From: Numida meleagris
Taxonomy: Eukaryota > Chordata > Aves > Galliformes > Numididae
Length of the DNA stretch: 64,000 bases
Assembly: GCF_002078875.1 (NCBI RefSeq)
Contig: NC_034412.1
Location: 7,232,948-7,296,947 of the forward strand
Reading direction: 5' to 3'
Each line of letters begins with the position of its first letter. The first letter of the stretch is position 1. Under the pieces are notes generated by a model. That model was not told the DNA's origin. It made no database searches and worked only from the letters and a program-made list of their open reading frames with translations. Positions 62,541 through 64,000 of this stretch are shown here, one piece after another. A program made the translations under genes and the position numbers.

Positions 62541-62984
62541 CCAGAAGTCTGACTGCACGTCCACGCAGACATCAGTGCCACTGAAACCTGCCTGCACTTG
62601 CAAAGCCACGACCCAGCCCATGCTAAGTGCGGGAGCAGTGCCTTAACTGGTACTGCTCGTAGCACAGTGCCAGGGGAAAGTCCCGCATCTGGGTCCTGTA
62701 GGGAAGGACTGCTGTCACAGCTGCAGCAAGGAATGCTGAAAATGTATTTACAGGGAAGAGAAAATAAGTCTTACATTTCAAGGGGATGCTTTCACATAGG
62801 CAGCTCTGCTCTGCTCCCTGACCTCCTGGCGTGTCTCCCTACTTCAGGCTTTGGATGTGCAGGGGATGGGCAGCACGTGGTCCTCGGGCTACTGGTGCTC
62901 TTACAAACATCCAGCTTGCACTGCCAGCAATTCACAGTCCTAATTCTAAACTTTAAAGGTCTCTTTATAGTTTGCTGCACTTAA
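62541..62984. other. Locally GC-richer stretch with the longest open frame
   Basis: GC content rises compared with its surroundings, and a 128-codon plus-strand frame runs from 62598 to 62984, with a 62-codon reverse frame over the same bases. The predicted product has no signal peptide, domain or repeat that I recognise, and its C-terminal third is a Leu/Cys/Val-rich stretch from AT-rich DNA. I consider it chance, favoured by higher GC. An undetected old repeat or an exon of a non-coding RNA is possible. Confidence 0.35.
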
Positions 62985-63330
62985 AAATTACAGGACGCAT
63001 CCTCAGCTGGTGTTAATTGATATGAATCCAGTAATGCTCTTGTTAGGACAGCAGTTTCTGCTAATGAACATCCAGCATTGTATCTCTACAAGCATTCAGA
63101 TGTGGTAATCAGCCCAGCCAGCCTGTAAGAGTAAAGCGGAGCCTTGTCAGGGGGCCTCCACTTTAAAACTTTGCCTCTTGGTGTGTCAGTGCTTGATTTT
63201 ATTATTCTAAGGGCATTTTGATAACCCCTCTGTGTTTGGGTCTTCATGGTGTGAAGGTCTGACTAAATAATGAGGGTACTTTCTCTTTTATCTTTAGAGG
63301 GAGGATTTCCTTATTACTGCCAATAATATG
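62985..63330. promoter_or_regulatory. Candidate enhancer-like block
   Basis: Complex sequence with GGTGTTAATTGATATGAATC, GCTAATGAACATCCAG, GATGTGGTAATCAGCCC and TAAATAATGAGGGTAC, plus a GC-richer centre (AAGCGGAGCC, TCAGGGGGCCTCC). Homeodomain and nuclear-receptor-like cores are mixed. No repeat or coding signal is seen. It is called from motif content only. Confidence 0.27.
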
Positions 63331-64000
63331 GGTCAGATTTTCAAAGGTGTTTTAACTTCACCTCCGTGTTTGTACAGCATAAACACTTGCAATTGCTTTT
63401 GTATCCAGTCACTCCTACAGATGAGCATTTACCATTATTTTGATATGCAAGTGATACTTGTGGATGTATTCTTCTATCTTATTTCTATAGATAAATATAC
63501 GCAGCCACAAGTGAGTGTCATGCTTTCATTTGGCATTTTGAAATGTTTAGTATTAAGTGGACTGAACAGTAGCACCATTTGCTTTCTCAGGATATATGAT
63601 GGGTTCGTTTTACACTTTGAGGAAAAAGGAAAAGAGAGAAGATGTGAATTCAACCTTTTCTCTTTCCTATAATTTTGAACTGTCTCATATGACTAGAGAC
63701 TATGAAGGGTCCATGATCATATGTGAAATGCCTGTCTATATCCTAACACCACCTGTGATACTATGTAGTGGTAATGATCCTTCCTTTTTATGAAACACAA
63801 TTCATATGAAAAGGAACTTTAACTTCCACAAAACCACCATAGCTCTGCTCCTCAGGCAATAAAAAAGGCTTACAAAGCAATTGTTGGTTACTCCTTTTGT
63901 AGGAAGGATACGTGCAGATAGGGTGTCATCAACAAAATGTGCATTTCAGGTTCCATAGTTCAATCCTACTCATGAAGCTGCAGCCATTTAACTGCATGAC
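63331..64000. other. Unique DNA at the window edge
   Basis: The 114-codon frame at 63328-63672 starts in the block before and overlaps a second frame at 63596-63793. Neither shows a domain. Nothing else is recognised. Confidence 0.5.

Overview
This window looks like non-coding DNA from a bird macrochromosome, most probably a galliform such as chicken. Three things point there. Every interspersed repeat I can recognise is a CR1 LINE. The younger copies end in the avian CR1 tail (ATTCTATG units) and carry the usual avian CR1 3' sequence. The background is AT-rich, CpG-poor eukaryotic DNA with no sign of Alu, L1 or bacterial genes. The species call is inference; the CR1 content is seen directly.

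I find no protein-coding gene, exon, tRNA, rRNA, CRISPR array or prokaryotic feature that I can support. The longest open frame is 128 codons. The other long frames lie on both strands, often opposite each other, none has a recognisable domain, and their lengths fit chance for 64 kb of about 37-40% GC. The window is therefore an intergenic region or the inside of a very long intron. From sequence alone I cannot tell which, and I recognise no flanking gene.

Layout: 1-7118 unique AT-rich DNA with short simple repeats. 7119-7284 CR1 (minus). 7285-14097 unique. 14098-14341 and 15680-15877 CR1 (plus). 15878-20465 unique. 20466-21660 an AT-rich run, two enhancer-like blocks and two long homopolymer/pyrimidine tracts. 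21661-30779 unique, with a promoter-like arrangement at 27.07-27.13 kb. 30780-33200 two more enhancer-like blocks. 33201-46290 unique, with a CpG cluster at 41.5 kb, an A30 run, a pyrimidine tract and AT-rich homeodomain-site blocks. 46291-46690 CR1 (minus). 49585-50540 and 51725-53150 two very old CR1 copies (plus), both keeping recognisable reverse-transcriptase remnants. 53151-64000 unique, with enhancer-like blocks at 55.2-55.8 and 63.0-63.3 kb.

The best-supported results are the six CR1 fragments. The two ancient ones are the most informative, because they are decayed enough to be missed on a quick look but can be followed from the reverse-transcriptase palm to the 3' terminus. The enhancer-like blocks are judged only by composition and motif density and need cross-species alignment. 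I see no convincing new biological system here.
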